Assembly: GCA_026390735.1 (NCBI GenBank)
Contig: JAPLFJ010000026.1
Span: forward strand, 62,001-126,000
Length of the DNA stretch: 64,000 bases
Direction: 5' to 3'
DNA from: Ignavibacteriota bacterium
GTDB lineage: Bacteria > Bacteroidota > Ignavibacteria > Tepidaquicellales > Tepidaquicellaceae
Under the pieces are notes generated by a model that made no database searches, was not told the DNA's origin, and was given only the letters and a program-made list of their open reading frames with translations. Of the stretch, positions 35,663 to 45,074 are shown in pieces (position 1 is the stretch's first letter; the number at the start of each line of letters is the position of its first letter). A program made the translations under genes and the position numbers.

Positions 35663-37333
35663 ATGTTTTCATTGTTACTCGAATTAAAAACTGACTGTAA
35701 TTTCTGCGGGAATCCTCTTCCAATCAATGCATTCGTGGATAAAATATTCTGCGATAAATGCAATAAAGACAATGTGCTTAATGCAGAACTCTGGAAATCG
35801 CTTCTTGAAGAGTTACCGGATGATATACTTGGTTTTAAAGATGACGAGGGCAGGCCGTCAAAAGTTATGACGGGACAGTATAACTTTGATATGATGTACG
35901 GAAGAAAGCAGGCACGGTGTAATAAATGCAAGACTAATATACCCGATGATGAACTGAACAAGTTTACTGAAGGCGGTAATTATAAGTGCAAGAAATGCAG
36001 AGCCGATGTTTTTGTCCGACCTGCAACTGACTTAATGAAGTCTATATTCCCGTCATCGAAATACATTGTCAGCGAAGACGAAAACATGCTAAAGGGTACT
36101 CCGGAAAAACCTGTTGAAAAGAATTCCGATAAACCTGTTTTATTTACATGTCCTTCGTGTGCAGGAAACCTTGAGATAGACGGCAAGGAAAGAATAGTTG
36201 AATGTAATTTCTGTAAGTCGAAAGTATACCTTCCCGATGACCTGTGGTTTTCACTTCATCCCGTTGTTTCAAAAGAAAGATGGTATATCACATTTGACAG
36301 TAAGTTATTATCAGAACAGCTGCCAGAATGGTGCAAACTTTATGATGCAGCAATTGACAGGGAAGGAAACATATACGTAGCAGGTACACTTGATGTGTTC
36401 GATAAAGATGTAACTGTCTGGTCCTTTTCGCCTGATTTTAAGAAAAGGTGGTCTGTAAATAATCTTAATGTTGAAGATGTGCATGCACATCTTGCAGTAA
36501 CGAAGAAGGGCGAGTTATACTTATGGGATTCAACCAAACATTCAATATCAGTTTTGTCCTGCAAAGACGGTGCTCTGTTAAGAAAGATTAACGGAAGTGA
36601 GCAATCAAAAGATAATCATTACCCTTTTACCGTAAAAGACTGTGAGACGTTAATAAATGATTCGGATGATACAATTCTTGCTGTAATAAACGACTTATTT
36701 GTGAGGTTTAATACAGACGGCACACGTGCATCACTCTGGGGTGACCCGACGGATAAAGGCAGCATAGGATTATTCTCTGCATTCTTCTCAGGTTTTGACC
36801 ACAAAATTAACCTATCTGAGGGTTATTCAGGTGATATTCCAGAACTGAAAGAACTTGGTGACAAACCACGTGCTGTAAAATCGTACAAAGTAGAAATGTT
36901 TGCAGGATGGGATGACTATATCTATATTTATAACTTAGAATACAGCGTAGCATACATTGCAAAATATACACGCAGAGGCAAGCAAGAGTGGAGTACGTCT
37001 TTCCAGTTTGATGAACTGTGTGATAAGATATACGCAGACGGAAAAGGGAATGTTTATATTGCAGGGACGGACGGTAATAAAAAATCGAAGATAATGCGTT
37101 ATACACCTGATACTGATAACTTTGACGTAGTATTGAAAGATATTTCCGAAGGTGGAACGTACGTTTTCGATTCCTGTGATATGGTTCTTGTAAGTCCTGA
37201 AGGAGTTATTAATATAATCAATACAAGCGGAGACCTTCGTGTTTATAACCCTGATTATTCAGTTAAGTATATCAGCAAGTCTATCAAAGAAGACGATGAA
37301 TCATACAGGGAAGAATTAAACAGGAATAACTAA
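35663..37333 (+). CDS. Triple zinc-ribbon protein with beta-propeller-like C-terminus
   Basis: A 556-aa cytoplasmic-looking protein without signal or membrane segment. The N-terminal 190 residues hold three complete four-cysteine zinc ribbons: Cys12/15/30/33, Cys86/89/109/112 and Cys163/166/181/184. The rest is made of repeats such as AAIDREGNIYVAGT, LAVTKKGELYLWD, KIYADGKGNVYIAGTDG, LVSPEGVINI, like NHL/SBBP blades of a beta-propeller. I know of no named family with this order. It could read nucleic acid or protein partners; function unknown. It overlaps the convergent PAP2 gene by 4 bp. Confidence 0.75.
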   Translation: MFSLLLELKTDCNFCGNPLPINAFVDKIFCDKCNKDNVLNAELWKSLLEELPDDILGFKDDEGRPSKVMTGQYNFDMMYGRKQARCNKCKTNIPDDELNKFTEGGNYKCKKCRADVFVRPATDLMKSIFPSSKYIVSEDENMLKGTPEKPVEKNSDKPVLFTCPSCAGNLEIDGKERIVECNFCKSKVYLPDDLWFSLHPVVSKERWYITFDSKLLSEQLPEWCKLYDAAIDREGNIYVAGTLDVFDKDVTVWSFSPDFKKRWSVNNLNVEDVHAHLAVTKKGELYLWDSTKHSISVLSCKDGALLRKINGSEQSKDNHYPFTVKDCETLINDSDDTILAVINDLFVRFNTDGTRASLWGDPTDKGSIGLFSAFFSGFDHKINLSEGYSGDIPELKELGDKPRAVKSYKVEMFAGWDDYIYIYNLEYSVAYIAKYTRRGKQEWSTSFQFDELCDKIYADGKGNVYIAGTDGNKKSKIMRYTPDTDNFDVVLKDISEGGTYVFDSCDMVLVSPEGVINIINTSGDLRVYNPDYSVKYISKSIKEDDESYREELNRNN

Positions 37334-38511
37334 AACGTAGCTTTAAAAACCAGAGCCGGTGAACTTTCATACATACCAAGAGTGAAACTTGTTTTCACTT
37401 TAGAAAGAAATTTATTTCTTACTCTGTGGTCTCTTGTGAACTGTGACGGGTTGTTGTGAACTATCTGAGTTGCCGATAAATATCCTAATATTGCTCCTAC
37501 AAATACGTCTGAAGCCCAGTGAGTACTTTCTCCTATCCTTGTAATACCAACAATCGAAGCTGCCGCATAGGATAAAATCGGAACGATTAATGTCTGGTTA
37601 TATTGCTTCGCAAATACTGTTGCTATTGAAAATGCCGTTGCCGTATGTCCGGAAGGGAATGCATCAAAGTTTGTGATTGATTTCTTCGGGTTACTCCTGA
37701 AGTATGCAACGGGTCCGTACCATTTTCCTCCGGCAACTGATTGAGATTGTTCCTGTGCACTCGGTCTTTGTCTGCCCGCTATCCATTTAATGCTGACCAC
37801 CCATACACTCGAAGTAAGGAATGCTTCAAACGCAAGGAACGAAGTTTCCTGTGCCTTCTTATTATTAAAAAATAATGAGTATCCTGCAAATGCACCTAAA
37901 GAAAGTAATCCGTAGTTTGCTCCTAATTCAGTTACCTCAGGACTCGTATTCCTGAATAGTGAAGTTCTCTCTGTTCCTTTATGAATGAAATTATATGAAG
38001 CCTGGTCTGTTGCGAGTAATCCTGCAGTTATTATCGCTCCTGCTCCAAGCCAGACAAAATCAGTACCTTTCATTTTAAACGGCGCTGATGCCTGCATCCA
38101 TAAATCTTTTCCGAACCTTGTAAAAGGATTATAGTCAGGCTGAAATGTATATTCGGGATTCCCGGTTTCTTTTACTTCAGGACTTTGTTTTGAATCTTTA
38201 TGTTCAGGATCTTCTACAGTTGTTTTGTATTTACCTGCTACTTCTATAAGAAACAGGCTGTCCGGAGTAAAGATTGTGTATTCCTTTTTGTAATTTATGG
38301 TTGTGAAATTATCAACTGAATTGTCAAAAGAAGGTGAAAAATTTTTTATAAACTGAAAATCTATTCCTTTTAGTTGATTGCCTGCCGGAAGGTTTAAAAT
38401 CTTTCCTGAATTTTGAGAATAAAATACACTGCGTAAGTTTTCAGATTCCTGTGCTGAAAGACTAACGGCTATTAATAAAAATCCTATTACAAAAATCCTG
38501 ACTATAAGCAA
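37330..38511 (-). CDS. PAP2-family membrane phosphatase
   Basis: A 393-aa protein: signal peptide (1-20, ending LSAQ), a 110-residue periplasmic part, then a PAP2 domain with membrane helices and all three motifs: KWIAGRQRP, FPSGHTA and RIGESTHWASDV. Such enzymes remove phosphate from lipid diphosphates such as undecaprenyl diphosphate or from lipid A. The start is TTG. The upstream gap carries three copies of a palindrome that may be operator sites. Confidence 0.87.
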   Translation of the reverse strand: MLIVRIFVIGFLLIAVSLSAQESENLRSVFYSQNSGKILNLPAGNQLKGIDFQFIKNFSPSFDNSVDNFTTINYKKEYTIFTPDSLFLIEVAGKYKTTVEDPEHKDSKQSPEVKETGNPEYTFQPDYNPFTRFGKDLWMQASAPFKMKGTDFVWLGAGAIITAGLLATDQASYNFIHKGTERTSLFRNTSPEVTELGANYGLLSLGAFAGYSLFFNNKKAQETSFLAFEAFLTSSVWVVSIKWIAGRQRPSAQEQSQSVAGGKWYGPVAYFRSNPKKSITNFDAFPSGHTATAFSIATVFAKQYNQTLIVPILSYAAASIVGITRIGESTHWASDVFVGAILGYLSATQIVHNNPSQFTRDHRVRNKFLSKVKTSFTLGMYESSPALVFKATF

Positions 38512-38611
38512 TATAAATTATTTCAAAGTTCTGAATATATGGAAATATTTCTACAAATTCCGTGCCAAACGAAAAGCCCAAAAATATACAAAAAAAGCGG
38601 TATTGTATTTT

Positions 38612-38819
38612 AATTTGTCTCATTTTGAGACAAATTTTCTTATTTTGAGACTTTTATTTGAGTAAAGCACTCATGTTAAACTTTGTAATCACAGAAATAC
38701 GTGTAAGAATATTTCCAAAAAAATTGGTTTAAATGATTTAAACGCAGATTCCTATTTAATCGAATAACTTATCATTTCATTCATCATTTATATCGAATAA
38801 ATTTTCTCATTTTGAGAAA
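38612..38819. promoter_or_regulatory. Three TCTCA-TTT-TGAGA palindromes upstream of the PAP2 gene
   Basis: The 440-bp gap 38512-38953 has no gene but three sites of one design. Site 1 is perfect, with 11-bp arms AATTTGTCTCA (38612-38622) and its complement (38626-38636) around TTT. Site 2 (38638-38650) is TCTTATTTTGAGA, one mismatch. Site 3 has 7-bp arms TTTCTCA (38803-38809) and TGAGAAA (38813-38819) around TTT. Sites 1 and 2 are 20 bp apart, about two helix turns. They lie 100-310 bp before the PAP2 start and look like binding sites for a dimeric regulator. Confidence 0.6.
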
Positions 38820-38953
38820 GTGACTTATTCTATTATTAAAAGTGCATTTATACATATATAAATAACCAAATAACCCGTTTGGAATATAAATTTCAGGATA
38901 TTCAAATACCCCTTGATTCGATGCAATCGTAGATTAAAAATTAAAGACTGCTT

Positions 38954-39283
38954 CTACAGTGTATCGTAGTAATGTTTTAATAAATATGAAAGTACTATTC
39001 CGAATACCAGAAACCAGAAGAGTGCAATTATGTAATTTCTGAATACACGTTTTGGGTTCTCTGTAAACCTTTTTGTATGAAGATACCCATCCCACTTGCA
39101 GGACCTGCAGTGGTATTCTTTAAAACCAAAAAACCTCGGGACCCTTTTTAGCTTTCTTTTCTCCATCAAGCGTTCCAGAGTCGCATATTCTCCGCAATTC
39201 GGACAATTACTTAAATGGAAACCCTTTTTGTGAATGATTTTATAATCTAAAAATAGTATTTTAGTAAACCATTTTGAAATCAC
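38954..39283 (-). CDS. Small zinc-ribbon membrane protein
   Basis: A 109-aa protein with a four-cysteine zinc ribbon (CPNCG at 27-31 and CRSCKW at 59-64) and one C-terminal membrane helix (about 82-103). It begins with GTG. The topology suggests a cytoplasmic zinc ribbon anchored to the inner membrane. No family name recognised; divergent from queF. Confidence 0.65.
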   Translation of the reverse strand: MISKWFTKILFLDYKIIHKKGFHLSNCPNCGEYATLERLMEKRKLKRVPRFFGFKEYHCRSCKWDGYLHTKRFTENPKRVFRNYIIALFWFLVFGIVLSYLLKHYYDTL

Positions 39284-39367
39284 GAATTATATCTTTGCGT
39301 AAAAGTTAATTTAATGTTTATTAATTAGTATTATGTTTAAAATAATTAAAATCAAAATCATATTGTA

Positions 39368-39748
39368 ATGAAAAATAAATCTGTATTAGATAAGAAAAAA
39401 CTGGCGTTGCTTGAGGTATTTGAGAATTCTCATCCCCGCAGGAATTATGAAATTATACACCAGACGGATGAGTTCACTTCTGTTTGCCCTAAAACAGGTC
39501 AGCCTGATTTTGGTACTATAGTAATCTCATACATAGCCGATAAAAAATGCGTTGAACTTAAGTCATTAAAATTTTATCTGCAGTCCTTCAGGAATGAAGG
39601 TATCTTTTACGAAAACGTTACTAACCGTATACTCGATGATTTAGTGTATATGCTTAAGCCAAGGTGGATGGAAGTGAAAGGGATATATTCCAGACGCGGC
39701 GGACTTTTCTCAACTGTAATTGCAACTCACGGAAAGAAGAAACAGTAA
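39368..39748 (+). CDS. queF: NADPH-dependent preQ0 reductase
   Basis: Reduces 7-cyano-7-deazaguanine (preQ0) to preQ1 on the way to queuosine in tRNA. The 126-aa type I enzyme has the thioimide-forming Cys40 in SVCPKTGQPDFG, Asp47 seven residues later, the QueF motif ELKSLK at 63-68 and a glutamate at 82 at the spacing seen in the B. subtilis enzyme. queC lies 4.6 kb downstream. No preQ1 riboswitch was recognised in the 84-bp leader. Confidence 0.95.
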   Translation: MKNKSVLDKKKLALLEVFENSHPRRNYEIIHQTDEFTSVCPKTGQPDFGTIVISYIADKKCVELKSLKFYLQSFRNEGIFYENVTNRILDDLVYMLKPRWMEVKGIYSRRGGLFSTVIATHGKKKQ

Positions 39749-41416
39749 TTGAAGAAAACTTTTGTCCCCAAACTCTGGACTGTCTTTAAGGAAGGTTATA
39801 CAAAAGAAAAATTCTTTGCGGATTTATCCGCAGGTGTTATAGTTGGCATTGTTGCGCTGCCTCTGGCAATCGCCTTTGCCATCGCTTCAGGTGTTAAACC
39901 TGAACAGGGACTTTACACTTCTATAATAGCAGGGCTTATTGTCTCTCTGCTTGGTGGAAGCCGTGTGCAGATTGCCGGACCTACCGGTGCATTCATCGTT
40001 ATTATATATGGCATCGTTCAGAAATACGGAATGGACGGTCTTATGATTGCCACTTTTATGGCGGGTGTAATTCTTATCCTGATGGGAGTTGCAAGACTGG
40101 GCACACTTCTTAAGTTTATTCCTTATCCTCTGATAGTCGGATTCACGAGCGGCGTTGCTGTTATTATTTTCACTTCACAGATAAAAGATATTTTCGGATT
40201 GCAGATAGCAGAACTTCCTGCTGATTTCGTTTCGAAGTGGATAGTTTACTTTCAGAATTTCTCTGCCGTCAATTATAATGCAATGTTTGTCGGAGGCCTT
40301 TCCCTTTTCATCTTACTTTTGTGGCCAAAGATTTCGCATAAAATTCCTGCTCCGTTAGTCGTTATAATATTTGTTACCGTTATTGTGCAAATTTTTGATA
40401 TAAAAGTAGATACTATACAAAGCAGGTTTGGCGCAGTACCGAATACATTACCAGCTCCGCAATTACCGCATATTACATGGGAAAAAATTACGGGTGTGTT
40501 TTCACCTGCGATTACAATTGCTTTGTTAGGGGCAATCGAATCTCTTCTGTCAGCAGTTGTTGCCGATGGTATGATACGTTCAAGACACCGTTCGAATATG
40601 GAACTCGTTGCTCAGGGTGTTGCAAACATATTCTCTCCGATATTTGGAGGTATTCCTGCAACAGGTGCAATCGCAAGAACGGCAACTAATGTTAAGAACG
40701 GTGCAAAGACTCCTGTTGCAGGTATTGTTCACGCAGTCGTACTTTTATTAATAATGCTCTTCTTCGGTAAATGGGCAGCATTGATTCCAATACCAACTCT
40801 ATCTGCAATACTTCTGATAGTTTCTTACAATATGAGCGAATGGCGTTCCTTCAAAAAACTTTTAAAGAGTCCTAAGAGTGACATCATAATTCTTCTTGTT
40901 ACGTTTGTACTCACTGTCATTGTTGACTTAACGGTTGCTATTGAAGTTGGAGTAGTTCTTTCAGCTTTGTTCTTTATGCGCCGTATGGCAGAAGTTTCTC
41001 AGGTGAATGCAATCACAAAAGATATTAAGGATGAACTCGACGGTAAGTATGAAAATGAACAGAGTGACATAAAGATGCCCGAAGGCGTTGAAATCTTTGA
41101 AGTGTTCGGCTCTCTGTTCTTCGGAGCAGTAGAACAGTTCACAGAGTCATTAAGGTCTGTAGAAAAGAAGCCAAAGTATTTAATTCTTGAATTACAGCAT
41201 CTGCTTTCAATCGATGCCACTGGGTTAAGAGCGTTAGAAGATTTGGAATCGAAATTAAGAAAGCAAAAGACTAAATTCATATTATCGGGTTTGCACAAGC
41301 AGCCGCTCTTTGCGATGGTTCAGTCAGGATTGATTGATAAAATAGGGGAGGATTATTTATTCGGAAGCATTCCCGAAGCATTAAGTTTTATTGAAACAGA
41401 CAAAACGAAAAATTAA
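39749..41416 (+). CDS. SulP-family anion transporter with STAS domain
   Basis: A 555-aa transporter: ten or more membrane helices from residue 25 to 420 including GIVALPLAIAFAIASGV and GPTGAFIVII, then a C-terminal STAS domain (about 440-550) with LILELQHLLSIDATGLRALED. SulP proteins carry sulfate, bicarbonate or other anions; the substrate is not evident, though no carbonic anhydrase or sulfate assimilation gene is adjacent. It starts with TTG directly after the queF stop. Confidence 0.9.
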   Translation: MKKTFVPKLWTVFKEGYTKEKFFADLSAGVIVGIVALPLAIAFAIASGVKPEQGLYTSIIAGLIVSLLGGSRVQIAGPTGAFIVIIYGIVQKYGMDGLMIATFMAGVILILMGVARLGTLLKFIPYPLIVGFTSGVAVIIFTSQIKDIFGLQIAELPADFVSKWIVYFQNFSAVNYNAMFVGGLSLFILLLWPKISHKIPAPLVVIIFVTVIVQIFDIKVDTIQSRFGAVPNTLPAPQLPHITWEKITGVFSPAITIALLGAIESLLSAVVADGMIRSRHRSNMELVAQGVANIFSPIFGGIPATGAIARTATNVKNGAKTPVAGIVHAVVLLLIMLFFGKWAALIPIPTLSAILLIVSYNMSEWRSFKKLLKSPKSDIIILLVTFVLTVIVDLTVAIEVGVVLSALFFMRRMAEVSQVNAITKDIKDELDGKYENEQSDIKMPEGVEIFEVFGSLFFGAVEQFTESLRSVEKKPKYLILELQHLLSIDATGLRALEDLESKLRKQKTKFILSGLHKQPLFAMVQSGLIDKIGEDYLFGSIPEALSFIETDKTKN

Positions 41417-41438
41417 TTTTATAACTTAAAGAATAAAA

Positions 41439-42830
41439 ATGGAATACAGAATTGAACACGACACAATGGGAGAAGTTAAAGTTCCTGCGGATAAATACTG
41501 GGGAGCTCAGACCCAAAGGTCAAAGCAGAATTTTACCATCGGCGCTCAATTAATGCCAAAAGAAGTTATCTATGCTTTTGCTGTACTTAAAAAAGCCGCG
41601 GCAATGGCAAACCACGAATGCGGTGTACTGCCAAAGGAAAAAATGGAACTCATAGGAAAAGTATGCGACGAAATTCTCGCAGGAAAACTTGATGACCAGT
41701 TTCCGCTTGTAGTCTGGCAGACAGGTTCAGGCACGCAGTCTAATATGAACCTGAATGAAGTGATCGCTAACAGGGGACATGTACTCAACGGCGGTAAACT
41801 TTCAGACGAGAAAAAATTCCTTCATCCTAACGATGATGTAAATAAATCTCAGTCATCAAATGATACTTTCCCGACTGCAATGCACATAGCAGGATACAAA
41901 ATGATTTTTGAGAACACTATCCCGAAAGCAACCGTACTGATGAATACTCTGAAAGCGAAGTCTGAAAAGTTTATGGATGTGGTAAAAATCGGAAGGACTC
42001 ATTTAATGGATGCAACTCCGCTTACTCTCGGTCAGGAATTCTCGGGTTATGTATCTCAGATAAGTCACGGCTTGAAAGCTATCACAAACACTCTTGCACA
42101 TTTGTCAGAACTCGCACTCGGCGGTTCGGCAGTTGGTACGGGTTTAAACGTTCCGAAGAATTATGACGTAATAGTTTCAAAATATATTTCCGATTTATCA
42201 GGTCTTCCATTCAAGACTGCAGAAAATAAGTTTGAATCACTTGCGGCACACGATGCAATGGTAGAATCATCGGGTGGATTAAAAACACTAGCAGTAAGTT
42301 TAATGAAAATTGCAAACGACATACGTTTACTTGCTTCGGGTCCACGCAGCGGTATCGGCGAATTAATTATTCCTGAAAACGAACCTGGCTCATCGATAAT
42401 GCCGGGTAAAGTAAATCCAACACAGGCAGAAGCAATGACGATGGTCTGTGCACAGGTTATCGGAAATGATGTAGCAATAACAACAGGCGGTATTTACGGA
42501 CATTTCGAACTTAACGTCTTCAAACCTGTAATGATAACAAACCTGTTACACTCGGCAAGACTTCTGGGTGATGCCTGCGAATCTTTCAACGAACATTGCG
42601 CAGTAGGAATAGAACCGAATATGGCTGTCATAAAAAGGCATGTGGAAAATTCTTTAATGCTCGTAACAGCATTAAACACTCACATCGGTTACGAAAATGC
42701 AGCAAAGATAGCCAAGAAAGCTCACAAGGAAAACAAAACACTCCGTGAAGCAGCAATCGAACTCGGATTATTAACCAGCGAGCAGTTTGACCAGTGGGTA
42801 GTGCCAAAGAATATGGTTGGCAACCTATAA
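41439..42830 (+). CDS. fumC: Class II fumarate hydratase
   Basis: Interconverts fumarate and malate in the citric acid cycle. The 463-aa protein has the superfamily signature [11 protein letters not shown] (317-327), the catalytic-site His188 in RTHLMDATP, and GSGTQSNMN near residue 97. All regions are full length. It lies between the SulP gene and a strong terminator. Confidence 0.97.
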   Translation: MEYRIEHDTMGEVKVPADKYWGAQTQRSKQNFTIGAQLMPKEVIYAFAVLKKAAAMANHECGVLPKEKMELIGKVCDEILAGKLDDQFPLVVWQTGSGTQSNMNLNEVIANRGHVLNGGKLSDEKKFLHPNDDVNKSQSSNDTFPTAMHIAGYKMIFENTIPKATVLMNTLKAKSEKFMDVVKIGRTHLMDATPLTLGQEFSGYVSQISHGLKAITNTLAHLSELALGGSAVGTGLNVPKNYDVIVSKYISDLSGLPFKTAENKFESLAAHDAMVESSGGLKTLAVSLMKIANDIRLLASGPRSGIGELIIPENEPGSSIMPGKVNPTQAEAMTMVCAQVIGNDVAITTGGIYGHFELNVFKPVMITNLLHSARLLGDACESFNEHCAVGIEPNMAVIKRHVENSLMLVTALNTHIGYENAAKIAKKAHKENKTLREAAIELGLLTSEQFDQWVVPKNMVGNL

Positions 42831-42854
42831 TATTAATGATTCATTGTTTTAGCC

Positions 42855-42883
42855 AAACAGGAGTGCAACCCACTCCTGTTTTC
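42855..42883 (+). terminator. Rho-independent terminator after fumC
   Basis: Perfect 11-bp stem AAACAGGAGTG (42855-42865) with CACTCCTGTTT (42871-42881), loop CAACC, T-run in the 3' arm. Confidence 0.92.
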
Positions 42884-43075
42884 GTATAATCTTATAAATC
42901 AGTGCAAATCACAAACCTTCAGTTCTTTCAGTGTGCGTTTTTTTTATTAAGTGAAGAAAAATCTTTAAAAACACTCACTATACCTAAAAAAAGGGTTTCT
43001 TAAATTGATTAAAACAGTTATTTTTGTATATTAAAATAACAATTAACCTTAATATTTTAAAAATTTTCCTCTAAT

Positions 43076-44389
43076 ATGACTGTACCCAATTACAAAAGTA
43101 AAGTTGTCTCTGCTGAAGAAGCAGTAAAAGTAATAAAATCTAACAATACCGTTCATCTTCACGCAAACAGTGCATTTCCCGATGTACTTGTTAATGCAAT
43201 GTGTGAAAGATACAAAGAACTTGAGAATGTGAAAGTCCAGCACCTTACAACTTTTCATAAAGCTCCTTACGTTGAGCCTAAGATGGCAGGCCATTTTATA
43301 CACCAGGCACTTTTCTGCGCAGGCAACGTCCGCAAAGCTATTAATGAAGGCAGAGCAGATGTCTATACAGTTTTCCTTTCAGAAATAGGATGGTTAATGG
43401 ACCTTGGCAAATTACCTATTGACGTATGTATGCTCCATCTTTCACCTCCCGATGAACATGGATACTGCTCTTTTGGAGTAAGCAATGAAGTGACAAAAAC
43501 AGCCGCTGAAAATGCTAAAATAGTTATTGCACAGATTAATCCAAATATGCCGAGAGTACTCGGGGATAATTTTATTCACGTAAGTAAATTAAAATACATA
43601 GTAGAAGTTGACCATCCTTTGCTTGAAGTACCGATGGTCGACGCAAACGCTTCAGAAGAGGAAAAGAAAGTTTATCAGACAATTGCAGAATATATTTCGT
43701 CATTAATCGACGACGGTGCTACATTACAAATGGGTATCGGAGCCATTCCTGATGCCGTTCTCCCTTTCCTGAGAGAAAAGAAAGACCTTGGTATTCATAC
43801 AGAAATGTTTTCCGACGGACTTATTGATTTAATCGACATGGGAGTTGTTAACGGCGAGAAGAAATCTTTTATGCCTAACAAAGTTGTTTCTTCATTCGTT
43901 ATAGGTACCAACAAAGTTCACGATTTCATACACAACAATCCTTTAATCGAATTCCGTTCTTCTAAATTCGTAAATGACCCCGTGAATATTTCACGTAACG
44001 ATAATATGATTTCAATCAACTCTGCTATTCAGGTTGATTTGAGCGGACAGGTATGTTCAGATTCGATGGGTACGAAAATCTTTTCAGGTTTTGGCGGTCA
44101 GGTAGATTTCGTAAGAGGTGCAATGAGAAGTAAAGGCGGTAAATCTATACTTGCTTTCCCGTCAACTACAAAGAATAATACTATTTCAAAGATTGTTCCT
44201 ACACTTTCACTTGGCTCAGGTGTTGTTACATCAAGAGGGGACGTTATGACAATCATTACTGAATACGGCATAGCAGATTTATACGGCAAGACCTTAAGAG
44301 AAAGAGTTCAGTTGTTAATAAATATCGCACATCCGAACTTCAGAGAAGATCTAGAGAAGCAAGCACGCGAATTTAAATGGCTGTGGTAA
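43076..44389 (+). CDS. Acetyl-CoA hydrolase/transferase family enzyme
   Basis: A 437-aa CoA-transferase related to 4-hydroxybutyrate or acetate/succinate CoA-transferases. The active-site Glu243 lies in GIHTEMFSDG, and GFGGQVDFVRGA, SPPDEHGYCSFG and TEYGIADLYGKTLRER are family signatures. It moves CoA between short organic acids; which ones cannot be told. The gene is preceded by the fumC terminator and overlaps queC by 13 bp. Confidence 0.88.
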   Translation: MTVPNYKSKVVSAEEAVKVIKSNNTVHLHANSAFPDVLVNAMCERYKELENVKVQHLTTFHKAPYVEPKMAGHFIHQALFCAGNVRKAINEGRADVYTVFLSEIGWLMDLGKLPIDVCMLHLSPPDEHGYCSFGVSNEVTKTAAENAKIVIAQINPNMPRVLGDNFIHVSKLKYIVEVDHPLLEVPMVDANASEEEKKVYQTIAEYISSLIDDGATLQMGIGAIPDAVLPFLREKKDLGIHTEMFSDGLIDLIDMGVVNGEKKSFMPNKVVSSFVIGTNKVHDFIHNNPLIEFRSSKFVNDPVNISRNDNMISINSAIQVDLSGQVCSDSMGTKIFSGFGGQVDFVRGAMRSKGGKSILAFPSTTKNNTISKIVPTLSLGSGVVTSRGDVMTIITEYGIADLYGKTLRERVQLLINIAHPNFREDLEKQAREFKWLW

Positions 44390-45072
44390 GGAAAGAGAAA
44401 GCAATAGTTTTAGTAAGCGGTGGTATGGATAGTTCCCTTACCGCCGCATTTGCTTTTAAAAAATATGACCTTGCATTCCTTCACGTGAACTATGGTCAGC
44501 GTACAGAGAAACGTGAACTCAAAGCATTCAACGATATTGCAAAGTATTATAATGTAAAGGAAAAATTAATAATAGATATCGGTTATCTGAAAAAAATCGG
44601 CGGCTCATCTTTAACAGATAAAAAATTAAAGGTCACAAAGGCTGACATCAAATCAAAGAAGATTCCTACGAGTTACGTTCCCTTCCGCAATGCTAACATA
44701 CTCGCAATCGCAACAAGCTGGGCTGAAGTTATCGGAGCAAAAAGAATTTTTATCGGAGCTGTAGAAGAAGATTCAAGCGGATATCCCGATTGCAGAAAAT
44801 CATTCTTTGAATCTTACGAAAAGATGATTAACCTTGGCACTAAACCAACTACGAAGATTAAAATCGAGACACCGATTATAAATTTCTCAAAGAAGAAAAT
44901 CGTTGAGTATTCTTACAAAATGAAAGTGCCAATCCATCTAACCTGGTCTTGTTACAAAAGGGAAGACGTTGCCTGCGGTGAGTGTGACAGTTGTGCGCTT
45001 CGTCTGAGAGGATTCCGTCTGGCGGGTAAAAAAGATGCGATTGTTTATAAGAACAACATAAACTATTTTTAG
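44377..45072 (+). CDS. queC: 7-cyano-7-deazaguanine synthase
   Basis: ATP-dependent enzyme turning 7-carboxy-7-deazaguanine into preQ0, the substrate of QueF. The 231-aa protein has the PP-loop SGGMDSS (14-20), PFRNANILAIATSWAE, and four zinc-binding cysteines in CYKREDVACGECDSC near the end. It overlaps the CoA-transferase gene and is 2 bp from the next gene. queD and queE are not in the window. Confidence 0.95.
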   Translation: MAVVRKEKAIVLVSGGMDSSLTAAFAFKKYDLAFLHVNYGQRTEKRELKAFNDIAKYYNVKEKLIIDIGYLKKIGGSSLTDKKLKVTKADIKSKKIPTSYVPFRNANILAIATSWAEVIGAKRIFIGAVEEDSSGYPDCRKSFFESYEKMINLGTKPTTKIKIETPIINFSKKKIVEYSYKMKVPIHLTWSCYKREDVACGECDSCALRLRGFRLAGKKDAIVYKNNINYF

Positions 45073-45074
45073 CA

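Noticed and set aside
39284-39367. preQ1 riboswitch upstream of queF
   Set aside because: The 84-bp leader is AT-rich with no C-rich stem-loop plus A-rich tail arrangement that I could fit.
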